Notes: a model not told the origin generated them from the sequence alone. Shown: positions 21,755 through 33,884, counted from the stretch's first letter. The stretch: DNA of 64,000 nucleotides from Nereocystis luetkeana (GCA_031213475.1 JARUPZ010000035.1:3276953-3340952); one strand, 5' to 3'. Made by a program: numbers and translations.

Positions 21755-22095
21755 GATTTTGGGGCGTCGGTACCGTATACGGCCGTACGCTGACCTACCC
21801 ACTTCGTTTCAATACCTGGGGAACAAGGGGTATATGTTTTTAGGGTCGAGTGTTTTTCAGTTTTTCTCAGTATTTTCCCGAAATTTCGGTTTTTTCCTAT
21901 AGGAAAAAATCAAGAAATACCGAAATTTCAGGAAAATACCGAAAAAAAAGTAAAAAATAGCCACCCTTTTAGGGACGCACGCGCAAGCAAGTATTTCCAT
22001 AGCAAAAACGTTCGAAGTAAGATTCGAATCCGTGTCCTGCCGACGACGCCAAAATTGAAGGTGTCACCTACTACTGAGCTATAATAGGGGTAGAA
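21755..22095 (-). mobile_element. tRNA-derived SINE (family 3), carrying a foldback insertion
   Basis: On the minus strand a tRNA-like head has A-box-like TAGCTCAGTAGTAGGTG and B box GGATTCGAATC, followed by TGCGCGTGCGTCCCTAAAA and, at the far end, GTACGGCCGTATACGGTACCG. The related copy at 24225-24440 lacks the ~121-bp insertion. It is not a functional tRNA since the cloverleaf does not close. Confidence 0.7.
21846..21966. mobile_element. 121-bp foldback element with 8-bp target duplication
   Basis: The flanks are TTTTAGGG on both sides; the SINE copy at 24.3 kb has a single TTTTAGGG at this place. The centre is an inverted repeat: CGAAATTTCGG in the left arm and CCGAAATTTC in the right arm around CCTATAGG. 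An 8-bp duplication is typical of hAT-type elements, though the termini are too diverged to assign. Confidence 0.65.
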
Positions 22096-22487
22096 GACAC
22101 GAAGTATAAAATCACTGAATACCCTTGGAGTATTCCCGAGGCTCTGAAGTTTCCCTTGCCTTGCAGTTCAACGGATAGGAGAGCCGCCGGTGGGAGAAGA
22201 GTAGACAAGCGCCCGAGGAAAGCTCCTCGGACAAAAGTCTTTGCCCGTCTATTAATAGCGGTTTAATAGAAGGAGAGCAGAGTGGGTTTGATGCCTAGAA
22301 TCAAGCCGCCATCGAGTCACTTTCAACAGCTCCCTTCTCTCTCATCATGAAGAGGGATGATACGACGACAACACACGAAGAGGTCTCCTGAACAAGATAA
22401 GCTGCCTTCCTAGCCAGTTCAGATAGTTAATGCTTTCCATTCCCTTACCACGACACTCGGGTTCTACTTCAACGGCAGCAGTAACAT
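22096..22487. other. Spacer, no gene seen
   Basis: Contains one TATTAATA motif near 22250. Nothing else is recognisable. Confidence 0.5.
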
Positions 22488-22618
22488 TTCTGTGGCGTAC
22501 TTTTGTGACCGCAGATCTTGTATCTCTCTAGGATTGAAGAATCGGCATGGACGCTGGTTGTGCTGGATGTCGACGGGCAGAAAGAACGGTTTAATGTGAA
22601 GAACTCACACACGTACGT
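22488..22618 (+). repeat. LINE 3' tail
   Basis: Shows the LINE end blocks TCTGTGGCGTACTTTTGTGACC, GATTGAAGAATCGGCA, GTCGACGGGCAGAAAG and TTTAATGTGAAGAACTCACAC. Confidence 0.8.
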
Positions 22619-22799
22619 TTTGCTTGTAGTAGTAATAATATAATTTAGACACGGAACGGACGGAACCGTATATATGTATGACCTACCAGGTATTTACGTA
22701 TTTATTTACGTATGATATGTACCAGGTATGTATTACGATGGTAAACAGCATCGAGTTGTCGTCGGTTGTGAGGTGACGACACATTGCGTATGATTGGTA

Positions 22800-22895
22800 C
22801 TCTTACTTACGTATCCCCTGCCAGGTTTGCCTACTTGTCGATGGGTAAAAAGAACGGTTCAATGTGAACGAAGACACACATTGAGGGTGTGTCTT
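22800..22895 (+). repeat. Diverged LINE 3' tail
   Basis: CTTGTCGATGGGTAAAAAGAACGG and TCAATGTGAACGAAGACACAC correspond to the LINE terminus. Adjacent TACCAGGTA motifs lie near 22684 and 22719. Confidence 0.55.
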
Positions 22896-23307
22896 AACCC
22901 CCCCCAGAGAGCGTTGGAACGCACCGAATGGAATCTTATTTGCCGCATGAATTGGTGTTGATTGGTTGTGGGAAACGAATAGATTCAATGCAGCCCGAGA
23001 AAAACAGTATAACTAGGAAGAGGAAGAAGTGTTCCACCCCTTTTTCTTGTTTGGGAGGACCGAACGGCCCGACCAAACGGGAACAAATAGCAGATTATTT
23101 GATGTAGGTGGACATCACCGAAGATGGATGCGGACACCAATTTGCTTTGGCATGTATGTGCAAAGGATACCGTTCGTGCCGATTCGGCTGGCGAGGCCCA
23201 GGATTCTGCATGGACCCAAACACGTTTTTTCAGGTAGGAACGGAACGAATGACCACGAAGAGCCTCGTTTCGTTCCGCTCGTTCCCATGCTCTTTGGTGG
23301 GAGTTAA

Positions 23308-23396
23308 CCCTTTTAGAACCGCAGTCCCGTTTTGGGGGCAAACCACTCCAACTTCAAGTAGTTTGTCCCCAAAATGGGACTGCGGTTCTAAAGGGG
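23308..23396. mobile_element. TTAA-type foldback MITE
   Basis: TTAA at 23304-23307 and 23397-23400 bracket an 89-bp element whose arms carry AGAACCGCAGTCCCGTTTT and its complement. It is nearly the same as the copy in copia gag. Confidence 0.9.
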
Positions 23397-23400
23397 TTAA

Positions 23401-24019
23401 GAAACACCCTGAGCAGGTTCTCGCCGATACTCGCGTGTATCGGTTTCTTAGAAGTTGTTTCGAATTCGTAAATAATTTTTTTACATGTGTGTGTGGAAAT
23501 TTTGATGGGACGGACTACTCGTATAGAAGAGTAGCTTTGTTCCACAATCCGGCACGAAGAAGACCAGTCAGTCCCAAGTGCTCGGATACATCCTCACCGT
23601 GGACCCCTGAGTTCCCATCTAAGATAGGCCTCCCACGAAATACGAACACGTTCACATTTTGTTACCTGAAATCTATAATCAAGTCATTTCCGGGCTTGCA
23701 GGGCAATACTATAGCACTAGCCCACTCTGGTGAGCCGTCGTAACATATACAGAAATATCTGGAATTCGGCATAGTGAGAGTCGAAGATGCGGCTCCTCAA
23801 AACTATCTCCCACACCACTGCTTCCGGCGACGGTGAGCGACCAGGGAATAAATGTGCATATGTTGCCTACTGGGCTATCAGGGTAAGAGATCGATCGATT
23901 ACCCAGGCCAGAAGAACCCCTATAACCCTTGCAACCCTTACAACCTTATAAGACCTCTCCCGCCCATTCGACGTTGCCATCCATAGATCGAAACCCCGGC
24001 CTCACACACCGTTCTTAGT
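23401..24019. other. Spacer, no gene seen
   Basis: A plus-strand frame crosses this stretch but shows no family resemblance. A short GTAAGAGATCGATCGATTACCCAG block near 23885 resembles one near 21685 next to the SINE family 3 copy. Confidence 0.4.
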
Positions 24020-24220
24020 CTAGACTAGGGTGCAGCTCACCCTTCACTGCGACTCGCCAAACACCTCACGGCGCTTCGCGCTTGGCGCAAGCAATATCGG
24101 CCTCTGGTCGTTGAAGACCTTATGTGCTCTGGCCCGGCACTGCTGTAGGGATGCGAGAGTATATGGTCATACAACTACGGCCATGCATGACGATGGGTAC
24201 ATTTCCCCCCCCCCGCTTCT
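24020..24220 (+). repeat. Poly-C-ended repeat (family C)
   Basis: Shares with 55865-56095 and 45185-45415 the blocks GCAGCTCACCCTTCA, GCGCTTCGCGCTTGG, GGGATGCGAG, GGTCATAC.ACTACGGCCATGCATG and a final C run. No coding capacity. It could be a SINE-like element with a poly-C end. Confidence 0.6.
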
Positions 24221-24224
24221 GAGC

Positions 24225-24440
24225 AACGGGATCTGTGGGACGCAACGGTACCGTGTACGGCCGTACGCGGACCTACCCACTTCGATTCAAAATCTGAGGA
24301 ACCAGAGAAAAATGCTTTTAGGGACGCACGCGCAAGAATTTCTATGACAAGAAACGTGATTCGAACCCGTGTCCAACCGTCGACGCCATATGTGAAGGTT
24401 GTTCCATCTAAGCCGCGACCCCCGCAATCTGCGATATGAG
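24225..24440 (-). mobile_element. tRNA-derived SINE (family 3)
   Basis: Minus-strand head with B box GGGTTCGAATC and the block TTGCGCGTGCGTCCC, ending at GTACGGCCGTACACGGTACCG. It serves as the empty-site reference for the foldback element at 21846-21966. Confidence 0.7.
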
Positions 24441-24532
24441 CAAAGGGCTCGTATGGCACGCGCCCGTGGCATCTCTCTGGAAGGCCTGCGAGGGTCCAGG
24501 AGAAGGAATGATACAGGAGGAATGCTACGGTC

Positions 24533-24620
24533 GACCGGGGATTTTCCACCAATCACAATTTCCCATCAAAACAAAAATTACCCATAGGAATATTCCTATT
24601 TCTGTTGGCTCCCAAATGTC
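24533..24620 (+). repeat. Dispersed repeat fragment
   Basis: The block GGATTTTCCACCAATCA with flanking GTCGAC recurs near 43986-44015. Family unknown. Confidence 0.4.
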
Positions 24621-25210
24621 GACCTGATGATGGTGTCGTCGTTCGACCAGCAGATCACCGCGCACAAGGACACGCCCCCCCCCCCCTCGCGATGTGCTGC
24701 ACCCCGACGGGCCCTTGTGAGTGGCTCGCGATGCCCAAAGGCAGCAGCAGCAGAAATGCATCGGGCATTGACGACGTTACCTTGACGACGTGATAATTCT
24801 CGATTCAGACCCGTCGGCCCACAAAACCAGAACGGTAGATGCCTTTCTCGAGCAACTGCGAAGGCATATTCTCGAGCTCAGCTCTCCCCTCAAGGGCTCG
24901 AAGTTTTGGCTACGGTCGTAGACGCTGCGGACGCCGATGTTTAGGTCACTCCATTTCGACCGCGGGCGCCCGATACGCCCAAACGCAGAAAAACATTGTG
25001 TTTGACTCACATTTCCGATTACGCCTCGAGACCTGAAAGAAATCGCTCTTGGGTGGCCTGTTGCATGGTCGCATTGCTGCAAATTTTTGCGGGATGCCAC
25101 TTCTTTTCTTTTTAGTCCCCAAGTTCTTGCTTGTCTTGTTCAGGTGTATCTCCCTACCCGGTACGTCGGCACCTAATTGGCTTGCCTTCGGTTAATTTTC
25201 GGGTATTTGG
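24621..25210. other. Spacer, no gene seen
   Basis: A C run near 24675 and ordinary mixed sequence; short frames on both strands without recognisable domains. Confidence 0.4.
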
Positions 25211-25224
25211 GTTGCTTTTGTCTA

Positions 25225-25340
25225 TCTGTCTGTGACCACATGGCTTAAATCTCTCTAGGAAAAAAATCGGGACGGTCACTGGGTGCACTTACTTCGCTGG
25301 GTAGAAATAACAGTTCAACGTGAGACAACAACATCATCAT
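25225..25340 (+). repeat. LINE-related tail with CAA/CATCAT end
   Basis: Blocks TGTGACCACATGGCTTAAATC, CTCTCTAGGA, GGGTAGAAATAAC and TCAACGTGAGACAACAACATCATC parallel the LINE 3' terminus, but the tail is trinucleotide rather than CA. The element near 61064-61208 shows the same subfamily with a longer AAC tail. Confidence 0.55.
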
Positions 25341-25384
25341 CATCAACAAAATAAAAGAAAAGAAAAGAAAACGACAACAACAAC

Positions 25385-25790
25385 AAGAGTAGACAAGCCG
25401 AAAGTTGGCACGGAAGGGAGGTAAGACTTGGTGCATGGGTTTCCTTTTGTTTCCGAGGTTTTCTTCTTTCGGGAAAGTTATGAGTGATCCATGTTGAAGA
25501 TCATGCTGCACATTGTCGGATGGCAAAATGAATAACAACAACAACAACAACAACAACAATAACAACAACAAGAGTAGACAAGCCGAAAGTTGGCACGGAA
25601 GGGAGTCAAGACTTGGTGCATGGGTTTCCTTTTGTTTCCGAGGTTTTCTTCTTTCGGGAAAGTTATGAGTGATCCATGTTGAAGATCATGCTGCACATTG
25701 TCGGATGGCAAAATAAATAACAACAACAACAACAACAACAAAAACAAAAACAACAACGACAACTACAACAACAACAACATGTCCAAGCGG
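25385..25790 (+). repeat. Tandem pair of AAC-tailed repeat units
   Basis: Two units of about 180 and 220 bases start with AGAGTAGACAAGCCGAAAG and end with an AAC microsatellite. Unit one spans roughly 25385-25570, unit two 25571-25790. Their internal sequences are nearly the same (GGTGCATGGGTTTCCTTTTG and ATGTTGAAGATCATGCTGC in both). Confidence 0.75.
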
Positions 25791-25889
25791 CCAAGCGGAT
25801 CCGCCCGAGCTCGCCTGCCTTGACGAAATCAGTGTGAAAATTACGCTCACGCCTTCCGCGGAGGTCAATCGTTCGCCATAAATTCATTG

Positions 25890-26198
25890 ACGTGTCCACT
25901 CCGCCATCTTGGTCTCACCCCAATCGGGACCAAGCTGTCGTCGCCGATGGCTCTCACCCTTTACGGCGTACCGCGACGTTGGCACCGACACTTTTGGTGC
26001 TAGGTCTTGAGCGGGAGCAGTTCGACGGCTTCGTCCGGCTCATTACCTACGCTGGCCGCGCTACCGTCGACTCGGAAAGACACCGGACCCGGACTCTCGC
26101 GTGATTGGAAAGCCGGCAGCACTGTTCTATGGGCCATCGAGCGTTTTCAAGGTCACCTTTTGGGGCAAGAGGATCCTCACATTTTCGGGCTACAAGCC
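25890..26198 (+). pseudogene. Ty3/gypsy-like RNase H remnant
   Basis: Plus-strand frames, broken by a frameshift near 26100, read ITYAGRATVDSERH and then VLWAIERFQGHLLG. This pattern (I.YASR.L...ER followed by AVLWAIERF..YL) is typical of the RNase H region of Ty3/gypsy and related polyproteins. The remainder of the element is too decayed to follow. A SINE has inserted directly after it. Confidence 0.45.
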
Positions 26199-26470
26199 GG
26201 CGTCCCCGGTGGCTTGGTAGGTGGTCCGCGAGCCTCTCAGGATCAGTTTCGTGCGTTCAAGTCTCACCGAGTGCATGCTCGTAGGGACGTTTTCTTGCAT
26301 AAAAAAAATGATCAGCGGAAAGCGCGAGAGCGTGGGTTAGCTACATTCGATGAAAATCGACGAGCAGTGGGAATGCTGAACCCTATGCGCGACAAAAAAT
26401 AAAGGCACGTACCGGGGGGGAGAAGGGTAGACACCTGTGACCACGGCTTGTCCAGTCCAGACGTTTGTTG
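26199..26470 (+). mobile_element. tRNA-derived SINE (family 2)
   Basis: Head GGCGTCCCCGGTGGCTTGGTAGG with a B-box-like GCGTTCAAGTCTC, then GTGCATGCTCGTAGGGACG, AGCGCGAGAGCGTGGGTTAGC, ATCGACGAGCAGTGGGAATGC and AAAGGCACGTACCGGGGGG. Related copies, in reverse orientation, lie at 39560-39838 and 49495-50045. Confidence 0.75.
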
Positions 26471-28450
26471 AGGGTGAACCCTCCTACGAGTTAGGCTGGA
26501 AAAAAAGGCCCTGGAGCACATATTGTTTATGATGTTGGTGACCACAACGCCCTACGTACGCACGCGTCCAGCGGCGGCTTGAGGACGTATATCACCGTGT
26601 TGGACTACATAACCCGAGTACCGCAAGGGCAGCGCTTAGGGCAACGCCGATTTTCTATCCCGCCTGCGCACAACCTGCCATCGAGCAGGACCCCAGCAGG
26701 TCTAGTCAACTCACCCCAGTGGACGATGGGGCTATATTGTCCCACAGCTACCTGCGGCCTGCCAGATCGCTCAACGCCGCGGTTCCCGGTGTTGGCATGG
26801 GTGGACTAGTACCCCGACCCGATAGTACCGCCGTTCGGGTGGGATGCCGTTCACCGCTTCTGATTTCCGCCGGTTTTCACTGGAACGCGGACCATGTGTG
26901 AGGATTTGACGAGCTTTCTGTTGCTACGGGGAAGTTTGTCGCGCGTATTTTCTGCGTGCATCACAACCGGTGGGCGAGTCTGGTCGCCGCCGACACCGCC
27001 TTCGCTTCGGGGCTTCAGGCGCACTCTTGGTCAGCCACACGGGCTCCTTTCCACAAACCCTCACTGCCGCGGTAGACATGGTGCAGCCTGGAATTCTTCA
27101 CGACGAGCACTACTCAGGTTGCCGACTCTGCTTTGGTCTGATGGTCCGGCTAAGTCCGCTCCTTTACCCTCCCGGCCCTCGGGCCCTTACGACCATCTCC
27201 GATTACGATGCCGTTTTCGGACCGCATTTTATTTTCCATTCGGACACGAAGACGAAGAGCAGCCGGAAAAAAGCGCCGCGCAAATCGCTGTTGACTACCT
27301 GGTATAATTTCGGACCCGGCGGAGGCCGCCGTTCGTCGGTGCGACCGTGGCAACACCTCTCCATTCCGCGCCCACGATCGACTTTGGTCGTCGCTTGCGG
27401 ACCCAACTCGTCCTCCAACGTCTGTCCCGAGGTGTCCACCCCACCCAACCACAACAGCGCTCTGAACTTCTCGGGGGTGGTGCCGCTTTTGAGGCTTCTG
27501 ACCTACCCTGAAAAGGCCTCCGCCGCTTTGGCCGATATGGAGGCCCTCGATGCTGCCGCCGAGTTGCAATTTGGAGATTCTGTTGAGCGTTTTTTGCACG
27601 CCGACTGGGAGTCAGAGCAACACATTCTGTGTGCCATGCTGCCAATCGACACATTACTATCGGTGCGGCCAATTACCCTGTCCGACGGTTTCTCGACGCG
27701 TTCTTTCTCCTCGCGCCAACGCCCCTCCTTAAGGGAGGTCCAGGAGCCTGTTAGCAAGCAAATGACTCCACACCACAGATGGCAGTATTGTCTTCCCTCG
27801 TGGGAGTAGTCCGCTTCTGTCTCCCCCTCGCTGCCCGCAACGACCGGTGGAACGCGCGGCTTGTCGTTGTAACGACAAGCCTGCTTCGCTTCACTTTCGT
27901 GCTTATTGTGCGCCCTTGGCTCGTGCAGGTTTCCCAATCGCCAGCGTCCGCCGACCTTGGCTCGACGCGCACCCTACGCATGCTAGCACGGATTTGTTGG
28001 TCGCTGGGTATGGCCAGTTGGCGCTCGATGGTGGATTCGTCACTGTCTCAAGGTCCGAGCTCTGAACCCTTGGTGGGTTGGCGTGACCCATTTTTTCGGT
28101 GCCCTTCCTTGCAGGGCCCGGCATGGATCGCGACCAGCGTCGATTATTTCTGACCTAGTCCGGTCACGCGCCGCCCGGGGTAGCACCTGCCGCCTTCTCC
28201 GGAAATATAGGGACCATTTTCACTTTATTATCAGTACCGAAACCGTTGTTACTGTTCCGGACAGAGTAACACAACCTCTTGCTCTTCGCGCGGACAACTT
28301 TGTTGTCGCCGCTGCCGTTCGGACAACGGCCTGTATGCCAGCAAGCTTTCGCACGCGGTCTACAATACTTTATGTGATGAGCCTAAAATCGCCACCAGCT
28401 CTTACAGCTCAAAACGGTAACGGGCGACGTAGAGCGCGTCGTTAGCTACA
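26471..28450. other. Decayed repeat-like region, no intact gene
   Basis: GC-rich sequence with overlapping frames on both strands and many stops in any one frame. It may hold the rest of the gypsy-like element whose RNase H remnant lies at 26.1 kb, but I cannot identify integrase or LTRs. Confidence 0.35.
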
Positions 28451-30600
28451 CGACCGCGCTGCGAATGCTGGACATGGTCGTCAATGTGCGGATTTTTGGT
28501 CTGAGTATCTCCGGAACAATGCAGCAGGAAAATTCAGTCCGAGAACCGCACGACTGATTTGCTCTCCCTTCCTGGTCTAAACATCAATACCCCATCGGAA
28601 ACCAATTAGTCGACGTAAAACAAATCGAACCGGCGTAAGAAACAGCCTGAGGCTATTTCCTATATACCAGGTATGCGTTTTTATTGATTCGGTTCGATTT
28701 TGTTTTTTTCTGACGTTTATTACTTTCTTTTCGGCCGGCAAACCGAGGGAATCAGCCACATTCTTCTCGGAATGAGTCCGGAGCATCTCCAAGGGATACC
28801 CAACTCAAAATCCGCTTCTCCAGAGGTCTAGTTCGAGTTTTCACCCACGGTGCATAGTCTGACAAAAATAATCGGAATCAGTCCCTCTTTCGAAAATAGA
28901 CCAATTTTGGATTTTAGAGCCACTTCAGATTTTGTGGATCATGTTTTGGCTAGTCGGAAAATATTTCGAACTATCCCGGCGGAGAAACGGATTTTTGAGC
29001 TGCGTACCTCTCGGAGAATACATGGAATCATTCCGAGCAGCGCATGGCCGACTCCGTGACTTCGTGGGCGTGAAACGTCTTCAATTAGCTGAAAAGTAGA
29101 AACTGAATCGGAAAAAACAAACACATAGGAAACAGACTAAGAGGCGGTCTTCTATGATAACACGGCGGTTGTTGGTAACCATGAGCATGCGTCAAAACGC
29201 GTCACGGTCGAGGTAGGTCCATAGTTTTTTACCACGTCACTCGCCCGGAACGTCACTACGTGCATGGTTCCGAATGCCGGCAACCTTGATTTTGGAGGTG
29301 ACGCGACACGGTGAGTGTGGCTGTGCTGAATGGGGCCTTGCATCTTTCGTTAGAAGGGATACCCTGTTACAGAGTCCCCTCGCCGTGTGGATATGTCACA
29401 GGCATCATTACGGCATACTTGCATCCCATAAGTCCTAAGTTTGAATTATCGTTCCCGGCGGACAGTTTTCTGATGTGCTGCACGATCCAATGACTCCTCA
29501 CCCCTCGCCAAGCCGAAGCTTCCCGAGTCCATTGACGAGCTGACTACTTCTTGGGTGACCTAAGGCCCAAAGCGGCCAGGGGGTCAGAGCCCTCGCATCG
29601 CCTGAAGTCAGTCACTCTTCAGCAATACCAGGGTAGCTGTTTTTTTGTACTCCAGTTGCAGACGAGAGAGCAAGGAAAGGGAGCGCCGCCAATAGGGTTA
29701 CGCGTACAAAGTTTCCTGCTTGAATACACAGGAATACAGGAATGCTTCTTTATCCGGGATTGACCTGTCATTGCCCCCGTAGCCTTATATGCCACACCTC
29801 GACCGGAGACCCCGCTTGGATCCACTGAACAAATAAAACCACCGTAACACCCCCCCCAGCTGGTTAGCCGAAGGAGAGTCAGCCACGCGATACTCTAGAC
29901 AGACGGTCAACCTAATGTTTTCTACACCAACCGAGACTGAGGAGGGAAAATCCCGCGACATCTTCTTAGGTTTCCGCTTGAAAAAAACACCTCTTAGCAC
30001 GCACGTACGCCGCACTCGCTAACGTGACGAACGGAACACGCTCTCCGAGGAGAAACGTCCTAATCGCTCGTCATGCGTCCCCTGCTCACCATTTCCTATC
30101 GGATCCCACCGCGCGATCGCAATATCTCGGAACCTCGACGGTCAGTATGCGAGCGAGCGTACAACACCTTCGACTCCCCAACTGCCAGTAACTCCCGAAT
30201 CGAATCCTCGAACTTCATATGAAAATAATGTCGTCGCCTGCGGCTTGTACCGTGTCCGGTCCAAAAGTCGTTCGAAGCGTCCCGCCGTCCCGCCCTCTCC
30301 CAAAACGGTAAGGGACTTTATGAGACCCGATACCACATACCCTGGTGCCAGGCACGGAATCAGGGAGGACCCCGCAGGTAAAACAAAGTAAAACCGCAGG
30401 GAAGTCCGGGGACCCCGAACCTCTCGCCACAGAAAGTGTGTGTGTGTGGCCAATACTACCTCAGTAAGAATACCGGTGGTCCAGGGGGGGAACCCGACCT
30501 CCGCGCGGACTGCAGAAAACATCCACACAGCACAACGCGGAACTTACGTAGTAAAATGAGCAAACACAGCGAGGAGTAATGAAATCGCAAAAAGCGGCAG
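28451..30600. other. Intergenic, no gene seen
   Basis: No frame shows a domain. One TACCAGGTA lies near 28665. A CCCCAGCTGGTTAGCC block near 29857 recurs, diverged, near 31279, so an unidentified dispersed repeat is present. Confidence 0.4.
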
Positions 30601-30619
30601 CGGCGGCACGAGGTGTGGT

Positions 30620-30950
30620 CGTCAGGGGACATCCAAGGTACATCCCCGGGTTTCCTAGGTGGGTGCGGATCTTGGGGTCTAACGGATGTTACTACTTGCT
30701 GCCGTTGAACATCGCCCACAGCAGTCTCGGTCAGGGCTCTGTCCTTCTACTGCTGTCATCTAACTAGCAGTTGTCTACCTGGTGGAACGATGTTTGCCTT
30801 GAATTGGGCGTGGTCGTCGAGCCTGTCCCAATAAACCTGGCAGATTTATTGGGACGGGCCGGGTGTCCACGGTCAACCCAAGGCTAGCATCGTTGAATAA
30901 ATCACCTAGGAAGGCCGGGGATGCATCCCAGATGTCCCCTGACAGCCACG
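30620..30950. mobile_element. About 330-bp element with terminal inverted repeats
   Basis: The left end CAGGGGACATCC..GGTACATCCCCGGG..TTCCTAGGTG is mirrored at the right end by CACCTAGGAA..CCGGGGATGCATCCC..GATGTCCCCTG, giving imperfect inverted repeats of about 40 bp. A smaller hairpin (CCCAATAAA / TTTATTGGG) lies inside near 30826-30858. No target duplication is obvious. Confidence 0.6.
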
Positions 30951-30959
30951 TAGAGAGGG

Positions 30960-32800
30960 GCGGACCTTTGCGAGGGAGAAAAGATAAAAGGAACAACAAC
31001 GACGCACTCCCACACTTTTCAAACGGGCAACGACCATGTTACGGAGTTTGGCGGAGACAACTAACCAAATACGCCGTTGGCGATACCCTGCTCGCCCACG
31101 CTCTTTCGTAGGAGCATGGGGTGGCAACCTTATCCTCATTTTTTCTCGGCTGACGAATGCAAATATGGTGCCGAACTACCCACGGTTGAGAAACAAACGT
31201 TACGCCTTCTTACCAACCCCAGGATCCACTGATTTCCCCGATCCGCTACGCTGGTTCGCATCGTGCCGTCGTGTCATCCCCCCCAGCTGGTTGGCCGGGG
31301 AAGGGACAGCCGTGAAAACCAGCTAGAATATTGAGCCAGCAGATGTCCACCCACAGCGCCTCACCGGGAGATGGGACTTCTCGACTGCAAGGAGTGCGGT
31401 GAGTACGAGTAGTTATAGAGCATCATCCCGTTGTCTATTTTGCACTCTACGCTTATCATCCGTGATACTTAGAATAATACGTGTAGTCGGCGCTGACGGA
31501 TATTAGTAAGATTTAGTCCACTACTGTGTAGCAGGTTATTTTTCGTTTTCTAACCGGCGTATTGTGGTTCTCGGTACTGTGACGTTTCATCGATCCGATG
31601 TTTCACGGACGTTTTTCTTGCCCCGGCGGAATGCTGTTGTCTGGCGCCGTACGGGCCATTGCGATTGTACACGCAAGATGCTTGGAGCGCGCCCGGTGGG
31701 GGGGGGGGGGCACAGCCGAACTCTGTATTCATCCGTCCATGTTGACTCGGGGCTTGTCACCGCGCTGTTCCAATAGCTGGGCGGTCAGCAAGGCGGGCCC
31801 TGATTTGAGTTTGTTGTCCCCGCGTTTGACCGCAATAAGCCGCTAGACACACATACATTCCATAGGCACATATCGCGGACATATCAGTTTGTGCAGGGAT
31901 TTTGGCGCTTGGGCTGAACATGGCATCACGTGGCGTGCCAATAGCTCAGAGTGCATAATCTGGCACCCAGCGTGGACACGCACGCGTGCGGTTTGCACGC
32001 GTGGCGAACGCGCTTGCAATACAAAAAGATACAAAAAAAAATCCCTTGGCGGCGATTTTTTTTTGTGATGGTGGATGCCCCCCACCCGCTAATCTACAGC
32101 AGCGCCAGGTATGAAGGTAAAAGAGTTTGCCCCGGCCAAGCGGGAAGCCAGTCTTTCGGACAGACGGCTTCTCGCAGTCGAGAGCGCAGGATTGCTTTTA
32201 TTTGAGCGGCGCGGTTATATCAGAACGGCAGCCAGAGAGCAACAATAGTTAACAAGTTGGCAATGCATATAGTTGAACAAAAATGTACTTCGAGATACTC
32301 ATGTACTGGTACGTCAAGATCTGCTGCAACATTTACAGGGAGTATTTCAAACAATTTTCAGTGTGTTAAGTGCGCCCGTCACGTTTAAACTGTACCAGGT
32401 ATATATAGTAAACCACCTTTCGATTGTCTTGTGTACCCCGACCTTCGCGTGTCGATCTGCTATTTCAGTGTACGAAATGGTACAAGTATTATCGTCTCGT
32501 CGGCCCTAGTAGCATCCAGGGGAGTCACCGGCCAGTATTAATAGTCGATCGCGGGGGAAATAATGGAAAACGCGCGAACGGATCACGCAGCTTGCAAAGT
32601 TGATTATCGATCGATCGGTTGAACTCACAGCTGGCGTGCTTTTTTTAGTTTTTTATTAAATGATGGCACAAAACATGTGCAGGTTGACACGGGGGAACGC
32701 GAACGGCAACTTGAACAAAACTTCTGGCCCCCGAAAAAAAAGGTCGCCCAGAATTATCAAATTGGCGGCTTACGAAATATTCGGTAGTTTGCTCCGTAGA
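30960..32800. other. Intergenic, no gene seen
   Basis: Short frames only. G run near 31698-31709. A hairpin-capable GCACGCGTGC / GCACGCGTGG pair lies near 31980-32005. TATTAATA near 32535 and TACCAGGTA near 32392. Confidence 0.4.
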
Positions 32801-32839
32801 ATAGCGACGTCTGAGACAGACGAGGATTTTCCCGTCCTT

Positions 32840-32900
32840 CCCAATCACAATATTCCTGAATTGCTTCGTGCACAAATTTAATGTGAAGACAACACACACA
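32840..32900 (+). repeat. LINE-like 3' tail relic
   Basis: AAATTTAATGTGAAGACAACACACACAG resembles the LINE terminus; upstream identity is weak. Confidence 0.35.
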
Positions 32901-33884
32901 GAACGAACACGAGTACGACATACCGTGGGCATGCCGAGACCCACACCAGCAAATGCAACACACTTCCCTATGGTAGGTAGTAACGTACAACGGCAGAACA
33001 TACGCGAGACACAGAAGGTTGCATGCAGTCAAGGCGCCATAAGTAAGGGCGCCGCTTGAGACAGGGGAGAAAAGAGATCCGAAACCCTCTTCGTTACGGC
33101 AGACAACCCTAGGTTCTCATCGGCACAAGTAAACACACACTTTACAGAGAAACAAAAAAAAACAGGCAGTAGCAGCAGCAGCAGCAGCAGCAGTCGCAGC
33201 GCCTGCTTGCCTTCCCGTTCCCGCCCGCCTCAACAAATAATACTATATCGTACCTTCGAGACCCTGTTTGCTGCAACAGCTTTGAACCTATTATTACTCC
33301 CACCCATCATTCCCACTTTCTGCATGGGTGCATACAGTAGGGTACACACCCTGGGGGTGCCCGGGTACATACCCGAATATGACCAAAGCTACCAGGTTTA
33401 GTGCTCGGGTATCCCAGATTATATACCCTACAAAAGTAAAAAACCTCGCACGTTTATTACGGGCGAAACCACAGATTGCGCACGAGTAGTATCGCTGTGT
33501 CGCCTGGTTCGCAAGAAACCGCGACCAACGCAAGAAAACTTTCACCATTCGCAAATCCAAGCCCGGCCGATGCGAGCAGTCAGTCATCAGTCATGGGACT
33601 ACCGACATTCATCAAAATATCGACCAGGATTGGTCCTAACCATATATAGACCCCATGAAATGCTAAGCTCGTAAATCTTCAAGATTGTCTACCTCGAAGT
33701 ATTTTTTTTTTTTTTTTTGTCTATTTCCGTCCTTTACGGACGCCCGCAAGTTGATGACGCCGCTACAGGCAGGCACGAGCACGGTGGGTGAACGTCATCT
33801 TGATGACAACAAGCGAACGATTGCATGGCAACCGTTCGGAGTCTCGTGTCACTGAGCACCAAAACCACGCAAGCAACCACGTAA

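Noticed and set aside
22020..22095. A tRNA gene on the minus strand
   Set aside because: B box GGATTCGAATC is convincing but the cloverleaf is incomplete and the same unit is repeated at 24.3 kb as part of a SINE.
26894..27809. Plus-strand frames of 137 and 279 codons as a gene
   Set aside because: No domain, competing open frames on the minus strand, and position beside a decayed gypsy-like remnant favour degraded repeat sequence.
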